Positions 1 to 6,713 of a DNA stretch of 17,426 bases are shown piece after piece; position 1 is the first letter of the stretch, and every line of letters begins with the position of its first letter. Made by a program: the position numbers and the translations under genes. Source of the DNA: Chloroflexota bacterium (GTDB lineage Bacteria > Chloroflexota > Dehalococcoidia > SHYB01 > JACPQI01); assembly GCA_016190545.1 (NCBI GenBank), contig JACPQI010000091.1, positions 1-17,426 of the forward strand. The letters run 5' to 3'. The notes beneath the pieces are model-generated. The model did no database searches. It was given only the letters and a program-made list of their open reading frames with translations, and was not told where the DNA came from.

Positions 1-208
1 ACGCGGAGAAGACCACGTCCACATCGCCCAGTTCCGCTGTGATGGTCAGGTCGATGTCGCTCAAGTGGGGCATGAACTCGCCGAGGCGCTGGCCCGCCGC
101 GCTGCGGCCCGTCACCGAAGTGAGTCTCACCTCAGGATGGGCGTGCAAGAGGCGCGCCAGTTCAGAACCCGCATAGCCTGTGACGTTGAGAATGCCTGCT
201 TTGAGCAC
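1..208 (-). CDS. argC: N-acetyl-gamma-glutamyl-phosphate reductase, N-terminal part (runs off the window)
   Basis: ArgC reduces N-acetyl-glutamyl phosphate with NADPH to the semialdehyde, the third step of arginine synthesis in the cytoplasm. Only the first 69 codons are inside the window. The translation begins VLKAGILNVTGYAGSELARL, which carries the GYxGxEL nucleotide-binding loop of the ArgC/Asd fold, followed by TSVTGRSAAGQ and a PHL segment typical of ArgC. The catalytic cysteine lies beyond the window edge. The start is GTG at 208-206: GGAGG sits 6 nt upstream, while an ATG a few bases earlier is out of frame. The endonuclease III-like gene on the same strand ends 49 bp upstream. The gap has its own extended -10 candidate, so argC may be transcribed separately. 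The family call is firm; completeness cannot be judged. Confidence 0.88.
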   Translation of the reverse strand, partial: MLKAGILNVTGYAGSELARLLHAHPEVRLTSVTGRSAAGQRLGEFMPHLSDIDLTITAELGDVDVVFSA

Positions 209-239
209 GGATGTCCTCCACCATGCGTTGCGAGTGGCT

Positions 240-248
240 ATTGTAGCA
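240..248 (-). promoter_or_regulatory. Candidate extended -10 promoter for argC
   Basis: On the minus strand this reads TGC-TACAAT, an extended -10 (TGN followed by a 5/6 match to TATAAT). It lies just after the stop codon of the upstream endonuclease gene and about 30 bp before the argC GTG. No good -35 is seen. It is plausible but short, so it could be chance. Confidence 0.35.
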
Positions 249-257
249 CTATCGCTT

Positions 258-965
258 TTACTGCTTCGGACGGGCCGGCAGCCTCCGCTTCAGCACGCTC
301 GCGGGACACAGCGACTCCAACACGCATTGCCCACAACGAGGACGCTGGGCCTTGCACACGCGGCGCCCGTGGGCGATGAGGTACATATGGAACGGCAGCA
401 CTCGCTCCGGCCCTGCCATCCTCTCCAAAATATCGTGGGCTTCCTCCGCGCCCACCTTCGGCCCAATAAGCCCCAGGCGCTTCGCCACACGATGGACATG
501 CGTATCCACAGGGAACGCCGGCAGGCCGAGGCCGAACAGCAGGACACAGGCCGCCGTTTTGGGGCCGACGCCGTCCAATGACAGAAGCCAGGCCTTGGCC
601 TCCCGCAGGGGAAGACGGCGCAAGAAGTCCAAGTCATAGGCGCCGCGCTGGGTCTTGATCTCACGCAGCACCCGCTGAATGCGCGGCGCCTTGATGCGCG
701 CGAGTCCACCGTTCCGGACCGCCGTCGCGACCGCGTCTGGACTGGCTGCTACAACCGCATCCCACGTCGGGAACACCGTGCGGAGCTGAACGTAGGCCCG
801 CAGCGAATTGGCATCTGAGGTATGCTGTGACAGAATGGTGTAGACCAGCTCGGCCACCCCGTCGAAATCGCGAGGCGGCTTGCAGGGGCCGTACAGCGGC
901 TCCAGGAGCCTGATGATCCGCTGCACACGAAACCGCTGCGTGTCCTTTCTCGTACCCACTGGCAT
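258..965 (-). CDS. nth: Endonuclease III-family DNA glycosylase/AP lyase with 4Fe-4S cluster
   Basis: A base-excision repair enzyme of the HhH-GPD superfamily, which removes oxidised pyrimidines and cleaves the abasic site. The 235-residue protein has the helix-hairpin-helix LDGVGPKTA at 130-138. K136 corresponds to the Schiff-base lysine and D154 (in PVDTHVHRV) to the catalytic aspartate; their spacing of 18 equals that of K120/D138 in E. coli Nth. The C-terminus has four cysteines at 204, 211, 214 and 220, matching the C-x6-C-x2-C-x5-C iron-sulfur loop. The enzyme is therefore probably a bifunctional glycosylase/lyase. The ATG start is preceded by a G-rich Shine-Dalgarno region (GGGAGGG) 8 nt upstream. 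It is somewhat longer than E. coli Nth (211 aa), with about 15 extra N-terminal residues. argC follows 49 bp downstream on the same strand. Confidence 0.93.
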   Translation of the reverse strand: MPVGTRKDTQRFRVQRIIRLLEPLYGPCKPPRDFDGVAELVYTILSQHTSDANSLRAYVQLRTVFPTWDAVVAASPDAVATAVRNGGLARIKAPRIQRVLREIKTQRGAYDLDFLRRLPLREAKAWLLSLDGVGPKTAACVLLFGLGLPAFPVDTHVHRVAKRLGLIGPKVGAEEAHDILERMAGPERVLPFHMYLIAHGRRVCKAQRPRCGQCVLESLCPASVLKRRLPARPKQ

Positions 966-1021
966 TGGACTGGCCCTCCCCCCACACCGCTCTGAGAGCC
1001 TCTCCAGTAGCTATTGGCCTC

Positions 1022-1130
1022 GGGGAATCCAGAGGGGCGATGCCCCTCTGGCAGGGGTACGGGGGTGTCCCCCGTTTCCTCTTTTTCTCCCCCTTCTCCC
1101 ACGGGAGAAGGGGGACTAAGGGCGATGAGG
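1022..1130 (+). repeat. Three-hairpin dispersed repeat, copy A
   Basis: This is one of three related elements in the window (others at 5941-6083 and 16726-16839), all in the same orientation. Hairpin 1 is a perfect 10-bp stem, CCAGAGGGGC/GCCCCTCTGG, with loop GAT (1029-1051). Hairpin 2 is ACGGGGG/CCCCCGT with loop TGT (1059-1075), followed by a T-rich tract. Hairpin 3 is a perfect 12-bp stem with a 2-nt loop (1089-1114). It ends with an AAGGGCGATGAGG segment like the GGGTGAGG end of copy B. No coding capacity. It is a REP/MITE-like non-autonomous element; no transposase of this family is in the window. Confidence 0.85.
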
Positions 1131-1259
1131 CCGCCAGTTCTGAGCCTCATGCAGGAGTGAAGTCTGTTGGATCGGCTCTGAGGCGGAGATATGCCATTCT
1201 AGCAAGGATGAATCCCATGCAACAAGTGACAGGAGGGCTAGCTTGCATCGCGAAATCGC

Positions 1260-1268
1260 TGCTATAAT
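1260..1268 (+). promoter_or_regulatory. Extended -10 promoter for the tldD operon
   Basis: TGC-TATAAT is a perfect -10 hexamer (1263-1268) with an extended TG motif, 59 bp ahead of the chosen tldD start. The -35 is weak: TTGCAT at 1243-1248 leaves only 14 bp of spacer. That fits an extended -10 promoter that does not rely on a -35. Expected transcription start is near 1275. Confidence 0.6.
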
Positions 1269-1327
1269 CCGGCCAAACCCTCTTCCATCCCCTGGTCTCC
1301 ATGACTATTCTGAAAAGTAAGGCGGCT

Positions 1328-2695
1328 ATGGAAAACATTCGAAACGTGATAGAATCCGCCCTCCATGGGCATGGCGCCGATTACGTGGAACTGCGCGTGG
1401 AAGAGAACCACGCCACCCGCATCGCCTATAGAGGACGGGAGCTTGAGGATATAGGCCAGAGCACGGACCGCGGCGGGTGTGTCCGCGCTGCCGTTAAAGG
1501 CGGCTGGGGCTTTGTCTGCTTCAACACCCTGGACAACCTGAAGGAGCGGGTCGGGCAGGCAGTGCGCCAGGCCCGCCTGGTGGGAAGAGAGGAAACAAAG
1601 CTGATCCTTACAGGGCCAGTCGTCGATACCGTGCGCCCCGTCGTGAAGAAGGACCCGCGCGATGTTCCCCTCGCGCACAAGAAAACGACGCTCGACCGCT
1701 ATAACGACATCATCTGGAAGACGCCGCGCATCCAGACTTCCAGCATCCGCTACAGCGACGCCTGGAAGCGCGTCACCTTCGCCAACAGCTTGGGCAGCTA
1801 TATTCAACAAGAGCGCATCGATGTCACCACCGGCATGAGCGCCATGGCCCGTGACGGCGGCGACGTCCAACAAGGGACGCTGAGCCTGGGCAGCCTGGGC
1901 GACTTCTCGTTCGTCGAGCGCCTTGACCAGCAGGTCAAAGAGATGGCGGGAAAAGCCGTCGCGTTCCTCTCAGCACCCTACGTCAAAGGCGGCGAATACA
2001 CCGTGGTACTCGATCCGGTGCTGGCCGGCGTTTTCGTGCATGAGGCCTTCGGTCACCTCTCGGAAGCCGATTTCATCTACGAGAACGACCGCATGCGCGA
2101 GATCATGGTGCTGGGCCGGCGCTTCGGCGGCAAGCACCTCAACATCGTGGATGGCGCCGCGGTGCCCGGGCTGCGCGGCAGCTTCAAGTACGACGACGAG
2201 GGGGTGCCCGCCACGCGCACCTACCTCATCCGCGAAGGAACGCTTGTCGGCAGGCTCCACTCCCGCGAGACCGCGGCCAAGATGGGCGAGCAGCCGACCG
2301 GCAATGCGCGGGCTATCGACTACCGCTTCCCTCCCATCGTCCGTATGACCAACACCTTTATCGAACCCAACGGGGTAAAGCTCACGGACATGCTCGCCGA
2401 CATCAAGGAAGGCGTGTATGTAAAGAACTGGTACGGCGGCATGACCAGCATGGAGATGTTCACATTTTCCGCCGGCGAGGCCTACATGGTCCGCAACGGC
2501 AAGATAGCAGAGTTGCTTCGGCCCGTGGTCCTCTCCGGCAACCTCTTCCAGACGCTGGAGAACCTGGACGCTGTCGGCAACGACCTCGATATGAACCAGG
2601 GCGGCGGTTGCGGAAAGGGCGGGCAGATGCCGCTTCCCGTGTCCAACGGCAGCCCGCACATCCGCATCCAGCGCTGTTTGGTGGGAGGCCGCTAA
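1328..2695 (+). CDS. tldD: TldD metalloprotease subunit
   Basis: TldD is the catalytic subunit of the TldD/TldE heteromeric zinc protease, known in other bacteria for trimming unfolded peptides such as pro-microcin B17 and the CcdA antitoxin. With the start used here the protein has 455 residues. The zinc motif HEAFGH lies at 238-243 (HExxxH), and the third ligand cysteine of the family is seen at C428 in GGGCGKGGQ near the C-terminus. I chose ATG 1328 because AAGG lies upstream and MENIRNVIESAL matches the usual TldD N-terminus; the in-frame ATG at 1301 lacks a Shine-Dalgarno. It heads an operon: its TAA overlaps the next ATG by one base (TAATG), so coupled translation with the partner is likely. 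No peptide substrate gene is recognisable nearby. Confidence 0.93.
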   Translation: MENIRNVIESALHGHGADYVELRVEENHATRIAYRGRELEDIGQSTDRGGCVRAAVKGGWGFVCFNTLDNLKERVGQAVRQARLVGREETKLILTGPVVDTVRPVVKKDPRDVPLAHKKTTLDRYNDIIWKTPRIQTSSIRYSDAWKRVTFANSLGSYIQQERIDVTTGMSAMARDGGDVQQGTLSLGSLGDFSFVERLDQQVKEMAGKAVAFLSAPYVKGGEYTVVLDPVLAGVFVHEAFGHLSEADFIYENDRMREIMVLGRRFGGKHLNIVDGAAVPGLRGSFKYDDEGVPATRTYLIREGTLVGRLHSRETAAKMGEQPTGNARAIDYRFPPIVRMTNTFIEPNGVKLTDMLADIKEGVYVKNWYGGMTSMEMFTFSAGEAYMVRNGKIAELLRPVVLSGNLFQTLENLDAVGNDLDMNQGGGCGKGGQMPLPVSNGSPHIRIQRCLVGGR

Positions 2696-4002
2696 TGCTG
2701 GAGCGCGTCATAGACCAGGCGAAAAAAGTCGCCCAGCAGGCTGAAGCGTTCTGGGTGGATAGCCAGAGCACTCCGGTGGGCTTTGAGGCGAACCGACTGA
2801 AAGAGCTGCAAACGAGGCAGAGCAGCGGCATCGCACTTCGCATCGTCAAGGACGGCAGAATTGGCTTTTCCTCCACCACGAACATGGAGGACGTCCAGGG
2901 CCTTATGCGGCGCGCCATTGAGGTCTCTCAGTTCGGCGCCAAAGCCCGCTTCACGCTTCCCGCGCAGGAGCGCTATCCCGCCATCGATATCTTCGACTCC
3001 GCAGTGGACTCCCTGTCGGTGGAGGACATGGTGGGACTGGGCCAGGACATGATCGACCGCGTGCGGGCCCATAACAAAGACCTGTTGTGCGAGGCCCACG
3101 TGGTCAAGAGCACCATGACTGTAGAGCTGCTGAACTCCTCCGGGGGCCACGCCCGCTATCGGCGCAGCAGTTGCGCCGCCGGCGTCGGCGGCACACTCAT
3201 TCGCGGCACCGATATGCTGTTCGTCGGCGATGACCTCAGCTCCTGCCATCCCATCACCGACACGTCCTCTATCATCAACACCACCGTGCAACAGCTTGAA
3301 ATGGCCCGCGAGACGGTTGAAGCCCCTTCCGGAACGCTCCCTGTCCTGTTCACGCCCCGAGGGATGGTCCACGCACTGCTCAGCCCGCTTCTCATTGGCT
3401 TCAACGGCAAGACCGTGCTTCAAGGCGCCTCACCCCTAGTGGGCCGCCTCGGCCACAAAGTGGTGTCAGAGGCCATCACCGTGTGGGATGATCCCACCAT
3501 GGCCCATATCCCAGGCAGTCGGCCCTGCGACGACGAAGGCACGCCGAGCAGGCGCAATCGCCTCATTGAACATGGTGTGGCTAAGACGTTCCTCTACGAT
3601 TTGCAGACCGCCGGTCTTGCTAAGACGCAGAGCACCGGCAGCGCGAGCCGATCCCTCTCCAGTCTCCCTTCCCCCTCTACCAGCGTCATCGTCATCCCGC
3701 CGGGTACAGAATCGTTCCAGGACATCCTCTCTGACATCAAGGAAGGCTTGCTGGTGGAAGATCTCCTGGGCGCAGGCCAGGGAAACATCCTCAGCGGGGA
3801 CTTCTCAGGCAACGTGCTTTTGGGCTATAAAATCCAACAGGGAAAAATTATTGGACGGGTGAAGGACACCATGATCGCAGGCAACGTCTACAAAGCCCTG
3901 AGCGATGGAGTCCGTCTGGCCAAAGAAACTCGCTGGGTGGGTGGCAGTGTGTCCACGCCCGCCGTCTGCTGCGCTGGCGTGGCAGTATCCCGGAAAGGCT
4001 AA
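2695..4002 (+). CDS. pmbA: TldE/PmbA, non-catalytic partner of TldD
   Basis: This 435-residue protein belongs to the same fold family as TldD (PmbA/TldD, peptidase U62) but lacks any HExxxH, as expected for TldE/PmbA, which forms the substrate tunnel with TldD. Family features include the NRLKELQTRQSSG region near residue 33-45, the DDEGTPSRRN segment in the C-terminal half and the ending AGNVYKAL. The start MLERVIDQAKK at 2695 overlaps the tldD stop by one base and is preceded by GGGAGG with 7-8 nt spacing; the longer open frame upstream lies inside tldD. Stoichiometric translation with TldD is implied. A serine-rich stretch (SASRSLSSLPSPSTS) in the C-terminal half looks like a flexible loop. 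Confidence 0.93.
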   Translation: MLERVIDQAKKVAQQAEAFWVDSQSTPVGFEANRLKELQTRQSSGIALRIVKDGRIGFSSTTNMEDVQGLMRRAIEVSQFGAKARFTLPAQERYPAIDIFDSAVDSLSVEDMVGLGQDMIDRVRAHNKDLLCEAHVVKSTMTVELLNSSGGHARYRRSSCAAGVGGTLIRGTDMLFVGDDLSSCHPITDTSSIINTTVQQLEMARETVEAPSGTLPVLFTPRGMVHALLSPLLIGFNGKTVLQGASPLVGRLGHKVVSEAITVWDDPTMAHIPGSRPCDDEGTPSRRNRLIEHGVAKTFLYDLQTAGLAKTQSTGSASRSLSSLPSPSTSVIVIPPGTESFQDILSDIKEGLLVEDLLGAGQGNILSGDFSGNVLLGYKIQQGKIIGRVKDTMIAGNVYKALSDGVRLAKETRWVGGSVSTPAVCCAGVAVSRKG

Positions 4003-4015
4003 CCTGAGGTGCCCG

Positions 4016-4939
4016 ATGTTCCTTGACCGTTATCTAGAGGAGCTGCAAGACGAATCGAAACCCATCAGCAGCTCCAAGCTGATCAATCTCTCCAGCCTCT
4101 CTCGAACGGAGCTGGAGCCGTTCCGCCGCGCCTGGGGCGGGATACGAGTGGCCCGCCGCCGCAAGCTGGTCAACCTGTTCGGACAGTTGAGCCACGACAA
4201 CTTCGACTTGGACTTCTCCGGCGTTTTCTATATTTGCCTCACCGACCCTGATCCAGAGGTGCGCGACGCTACCATCGCCAATCTCGGCGAGTGCGAGGAC
4301 CGGCAACTCATCTCCCCCCTTATCAACCTGCTCAAACACGACCCAGAACCCAAAGTGCGGGCCTCATCGGCTGCCGCCCTTGGCAAATTCGCCCTGCTGG
4401 CGGAACTGGGTAAGCTGCTGGACAGGGACCGGGACCGGCTTGCCCAGGTCTTCCTGGAGAGTATCGAGGATGCCAATGAAACGCCCGATGTGCGTCGGAG
4501 GGCCCTCGAAGGCATTGCACCCCTCAGCCATCCCAAAGTGAAAGAGCACATCCGCCGGGCCTACAACAGCCCAGAGCCAAATATGCGCGCCAGCGCCCTC
4601 TACGCCATGGGCCGCAACTGCAGCGCAGAGTGGCTGCCAACCATCATCCGGGAGCTGAAGAATCTTGAGCCGGACATACGGCGGGAGGCCGTGCGGGCCT
4701 GCGGCGAGATGGGTGATCCCGTCGTGGTGCCATACCTCATCCCCTTGACTCGGGACAGGGATGTGCAGCTCCAGAGCGACGCCATCGAGGCCTTGGGCAA
4801 CATCGGCGGCGGTATGGCCCGCCGTACCCTCAAGCAGCTTGCCCAGAACGAGGATGGTCGCATCAGAGACCTCGCCCTGGATGCTCTAGAGTCCATGAAC
4901 ATGGAGGAAGAGCCGGCGGGCCTCCAGTACCACAGCTAG
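4016..4939 (+). CDS. HEAT-repeat protein
   Basis: A soluble 307-residue alpha-solenoid, probably a protein-binding scaffold. After a non-repetitive N-terminus of about 70 residues, HEAT-like units recur about every 30-40 residues, each with a D/E-P-x-V/I-R-x2-A core: DPDPEVRDATIANLGE (77-92), DPEPKVRASSAAALGK (109-124), TPDVRRRALEG, EPNMRASALYAMG, EPDIRREAVRACGEMG, DVQLQSDAIEALG and DGRIRDLALDALES. That makes seven recognisable units. No enzymatic motif, signal peptide or membrane segment is visible. The start is ATG 4016, with GAGGT about 6 nt upstream and only 13 bp after pmbA. It is therefore the third gene of the tldD operon and may act with the protease, but this is inference. The LSNLS/LSRTELEPFRRAW-type N-terminus resembles HEAT proteins I recall from Chloroflexota. 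Confidence 0.88.
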   Translation: MFLDRYLEELQDESKPISSSKLINLSSLSRTELEPFRRAWGGIRVARRRKLVNLFGQLSHDNFDLDFSGVFYICLTDPDPEVRDATIANLGECEDRQLISPLINLLKHDPEPKVRASSAAALGKFALLAELGKLLDRDRDRLAQVFLESIEDANETPDVRRRALEGIAPLSHPKVKEHIRRAYNSPEPNMRASALYAMGRNCSAEWLPTIIRELKNLEPDIRREAVRACGEMGDPVVVPYLIPLTRDRDVQLQSDAIEALGNIGGGMARRTLKQLAQNEDGRIRDLALDALESMNMEEEPAGLQYHS

Positions 4940-5913
4940 CGGCTCCCTCGTTTCGCTCGCTCCCACGCCAGGACTGCAGCGCCCCTGAGGCCCGCATCGT
5001 CCCCCAACGCGCCTCGCACAATCGCCACATCGCCGCCAAGCTGCGGCATGGCATGTCGAGCGATGACCTTCTTGATGACAGGCGCTATTCGCGTCCAGTT
5101 TGCGCTCACGCCGCCGCCCACCACAATGCGTGCGGGATTGAAAGCGTGAATAAGCCCCACAAAAGCCAAGCCCAAGTCGCGCGCCGCCGTCTCCACAACA
5201 TCTTTCGCCAGAGGGTCTCCAAGGCGCGCCGCCTGGAAGACATGCTCCGCGAGGACCGCATCCACGCCACCTGCCACCCTGTCACGCAACAGGCTCCGTT
5301 CCCCCTTGACCAACCGCTCTCTGGCAATGCGGGCGATAGCAGTCCCCGATGCCAAAGTCTCCACGCAGCCGATGTTGCCGCAGTTGCATCGCGGCCCATT
5401 GCGGTCTATGGTCATGTGCCCGATCTCACCACCCAACCCTTTGCTGCCTACCAACAAACGCCCGCCGCTGATAACACCCCCGCCGACACCTGTGCTTACG
5501 GTCACGAACACCATATCGCCCACACCCCGACCAGCCCCGAACCGGTGCTCGGCGATGGCCGCCATGTTAGCGTCGTTGCCCGCCGCCACAGGCAGACCGA
5601 GCCGCTCCTCCAGCGTGCGCCCCAAGGGAAACTGGTCCCAACCGGGAAGGTTCGGTGGGGCGTACACCACGCCCGCCGGGTCCACCGGCCCGGCAATGGC
5701 CACGCCAGCAGCGGCAAGGGTGCCGCCTTCGAGGTCTCGCGCAAGGCGTCTTGCCACCGTCACCAGCCGGCGCACTGTTCGTTCAGGCCCGTCCTTCGCC
5801 CCCGTAGGCTGTGCTGCGCGCCGGACAAGGAGACTGCGGCGGTCCGCCACAGCCACGCGGCTGCACGTGCCTCCAATATCCATCGCCAGCACAAATCGAG
5901 ACTGTGCAGCCAC
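4936..5913 (-). CDS. ROK-family sugar kinase, glucokinase-like
   Basis: Phosphorylates a hexose with ATP in the cytoplasm; glucose is the likeliest substrate. The 325-residue protein has the N-terminal phosphate loop DIGGT (12-16), catalytic D114 in GNDAN, STGVGGG (140-146) and the ROK zinc signature: H166 in EIGHMTI, then C176, C178 and C183 in CNCGNIGC, with E163 and E185 at sugar-contacting positions. This pattern fits bacterial ROK glucokinases better than ROK repressors, since no DNA-binding domain precedes it. The start is GTG at 5913, preceded by GAGGAGGG; the internal ATG at MDIGGT would remove the first strand. It is convergent with the HEAT gene and their stop codons share the same CTAG. 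ROK mannokinase or N-acetylmannosamine kinase activity cannot be excluded. Confidence 0.9.
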   Translation of the reverse strand: MAAQSRFVLAMDIGGTCSRVAVADRRSLLVRRAAQPTGAKDGPERTVRRLVTVARRLARDLEGGTLAAAGVAIAGPVDPAGVVYAPPNLPGWDQFPLGRTLEERLGLPVAAGNDANMAAIAEHRFGAGRGVGDMVFVTVSTGVGGGVISGGRLLVGSKGLGGEIGHMTIDRNGPRCNCGNIGCVETLASGTAIARIARERLVKGERSLLRDRVAGGVDAVLAEHVFQAARLGDPLAKDVVETAARDLGLAFVGLIHAFNPARIVVGGGVSANWTRIAPVIKKVIARHAMPQLGGDVAIVRGALGDDAGLRGAAVLAWERAKRGSR

Positions 5914-5940
5914 GTTACCCTCCTCACAGGTAAACTCAAG

Positions 5941-6083
5941 GGGGAGTTCAGAGTGGGCTTCCCCCTCTGACGGGGGTCTGGGGGCCTGCCCTGAGCGCAG
6001 CGAAGGGTCTAACGCAGTGTCCCCCAGCTTCTTTCTTCATCCCCCTCTCCCCAGGAGAGGGGGATTGGGGGTGAGGGATTTTG
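5941..6083 (+). repeat. Three-hairpin dispersed repeat, copy B (interrupted)
   Basis: Same architecture and orientation as copies A and C, placed between the divergent ROK kinase and NUDIX genes. Hairpin 1 spans 5948-5970 (10 positions, one mismatch, loop CTT). Hairpin 2 has arms GGGGG (5980-5984) and CCCCC (6021-6025), but these are separated by an extra 32-bp segment instead of a 3-nt loop. Hairpin 3 is a perfect 12-bp stem at 6039-6065. It ends GGGTGAGGGATTTTG, nearly the same as the end of copy C. Confidence 0.85.
5985..6016 (+). repeat. Short insert inside the loop of repeat copy B
   Basis: A 32-bp segment present only in copy B, inserted exactly at the tip of hairpin 2. It contains an imperfect palindrome, CCCTGAGCGCAGCGAAGGG (5989-6007), in which CCCT pairs with AGGG and GC with GC. 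From memory, CCTGAGCG...CGAAGGG motifs occur as short dispersed repeats in several bacterial genomes. It looks like one small repeat nested in another. Confidence 0.6.
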
Positions 6084-6127
6084 GGATGGCTTCTTGTGCT
6101 GACTATCTTACCGCACCTGCGTTGGCG

Positions 6128-6156
6128 TTGACTTCCCCACACCCCCTTCCTAGAAT
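6128..6156 (+). promoter_or_regulatory. Sigma-70-type promoter for the NUDIX-GNAT operon
   Basis: TTGACT (6128-6133), a 17-bp spacer and TAGAAT (6151-6156): 5/6 matches at both boxes with ideal spacing. The predicted transcription start is about 6163, only some 8 nt before the ATG at 6171. No Shine-Dalgarno is present, so the transcript would be almost leaderless. Confidence 0.7.
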
Positions 6157-6170
6157 GAGACTACACCTCC

Positions 6171-6713
6171 ATGACCCTGGATGCAGAAAGCAAGACCGCG
6201 CCGGAACAGTCCCTCCCAGGGCCGCTGACGCCGACTCGCGGCTCACAAAAAAACCGCCCCTGGGAGAAACAGCCCTTTGAACGGCACGTCTCGTTTGGCG
6301 GCGTGGTGTACCGCTGCCAGGACGACCAGCCGGAAGTCTTGCTCTGCGGGCGCATCTCGCCCAAGCTGTGGGCCTTACCCAAAGGCACACCCAACCCTGG
6401 TGAAAGTCGCGAGGAAACCGCGCTGCGCGAAGTGAGTGAGGAAACAGGGCTGCAAGTGACGATTGAAGCGCCTCTAGGCAGTATCCAGTACTGGTTCCAG
6501 CGCGACAAGAAACGAATCCGGAAGCGCGTCCACTTCTACCTCATGCGCCCCTGTGGTGGCCACCTGGACGACCACGACCCTGAATTCGACCATGTCCAAT
6601 GGTTCCCTATCAACGAGGCGCTACGCATCATGACCCACGTCACAGAAAGAGCAGTGGTTGAAAGGGCCAAAGCCTTCATTGCCACGCGAGACGGCCCAGG
6701 AGCGCCTCAATGA
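6171..6713 (+). CDS. NUDIX hydrolase
   Basis: Hydrolyses a nucleoside diphosphate linked to another moiety; the substrate is not evident. The 180-residue protein has a complete Nudix box (G-x5-E-x7-REUxEExGU) at residues 72-94: G72, E78, R86-E87, E90-E91, G93. The fold begins around residue 38 with RHVSFGGVVYR. The preceding 37 residues are proline- and charge-rich and probably disordered. WALPKGTPNPGES resembles the diadenosine-polyphosphate/8-oxo-dGTP type of Nudix proteins. The ATG at 6171 has no Shine-Dalgarno but lies immediately downstream of a good promoter, so leaderless initiation is possible; no later in-frame ATG precedes the domain. The stop overlaps the following start (ATGA), indicating an operon with the GNAT gene. 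Confidence 0.9.
   Translation: MTLDAESKTAPEQSLPGPLTPTRGSQKNRPWEKQPFERHVSFGGVVYRCQDDQPEVLLCGRISPKLWALPKGTPNPGESREETALREVSEETGLQVTIEAPLGSIQYWFQRDKKRIRKRVHFYLMRPCGGHLDDHDPEFDHVQWFPINEALRIMTHVTERAVVERAKAFIATRDGPGAPQ

Larger units (their letters stand above)
966..1327. other. Divergent intergenic region between nth and tldD
   Basis: No convincing gene is present in these 362 bp. The left half is occupied by dispersed repeat copy A (1022-1130), bounded by GGCCTC at 1016-1021 and its inverse GAGGCC at 1127-1132. The right half (1133-1327) contains the tldD promoter candidate and leader. Open frames here lack ribosome-binding sites and recognisable products. Confidence 0.7.

Noticed and set aside
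966..1130. Possible CRISPR or tandem repeat because of recurring G/C blocks
   Set aside because: The blocks form hairpins within one element and are not regularly spaced direct repeats with spacers.
1243..1248. TTGCAT as a -35 box for tldD
   Set aside because: The spacer to TATAAT is only 14 bp; the extended -10 explains the promoter better.
1207..1267. Possible small peptide gene as a TldD substrate (16 codons starting ATGCAACAAGTG)
   Set aside because: No Shine-Dalgarno, no leader/core pattern, and it overlaps the tldD promoter.
1301..1327. Upstream ATG for tldD, nine codons earlier
   Set aside because: No Shine-Dalgarno in front of it; the ATG at 1328 has AAGG upstream and fits family N-termini. 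It remains an alternative.
2608..2694. Upstream extension of pmbA into tldD
   Set aside because: The extra 29 residues are the out-of-frame reading of the conserved tldD C-terminus; the TAATG overlap with a Shine-Dalgarno supports 2695.
5053..5970. Long plus-strand open frame (305 codons) opposite the ROK kinase
   Set aside because: It is a shadow of a GC-rich coding region: no family motifs and low-complexity His/Ala/Arg composition, while the minus strand has a complete ROK kinase.
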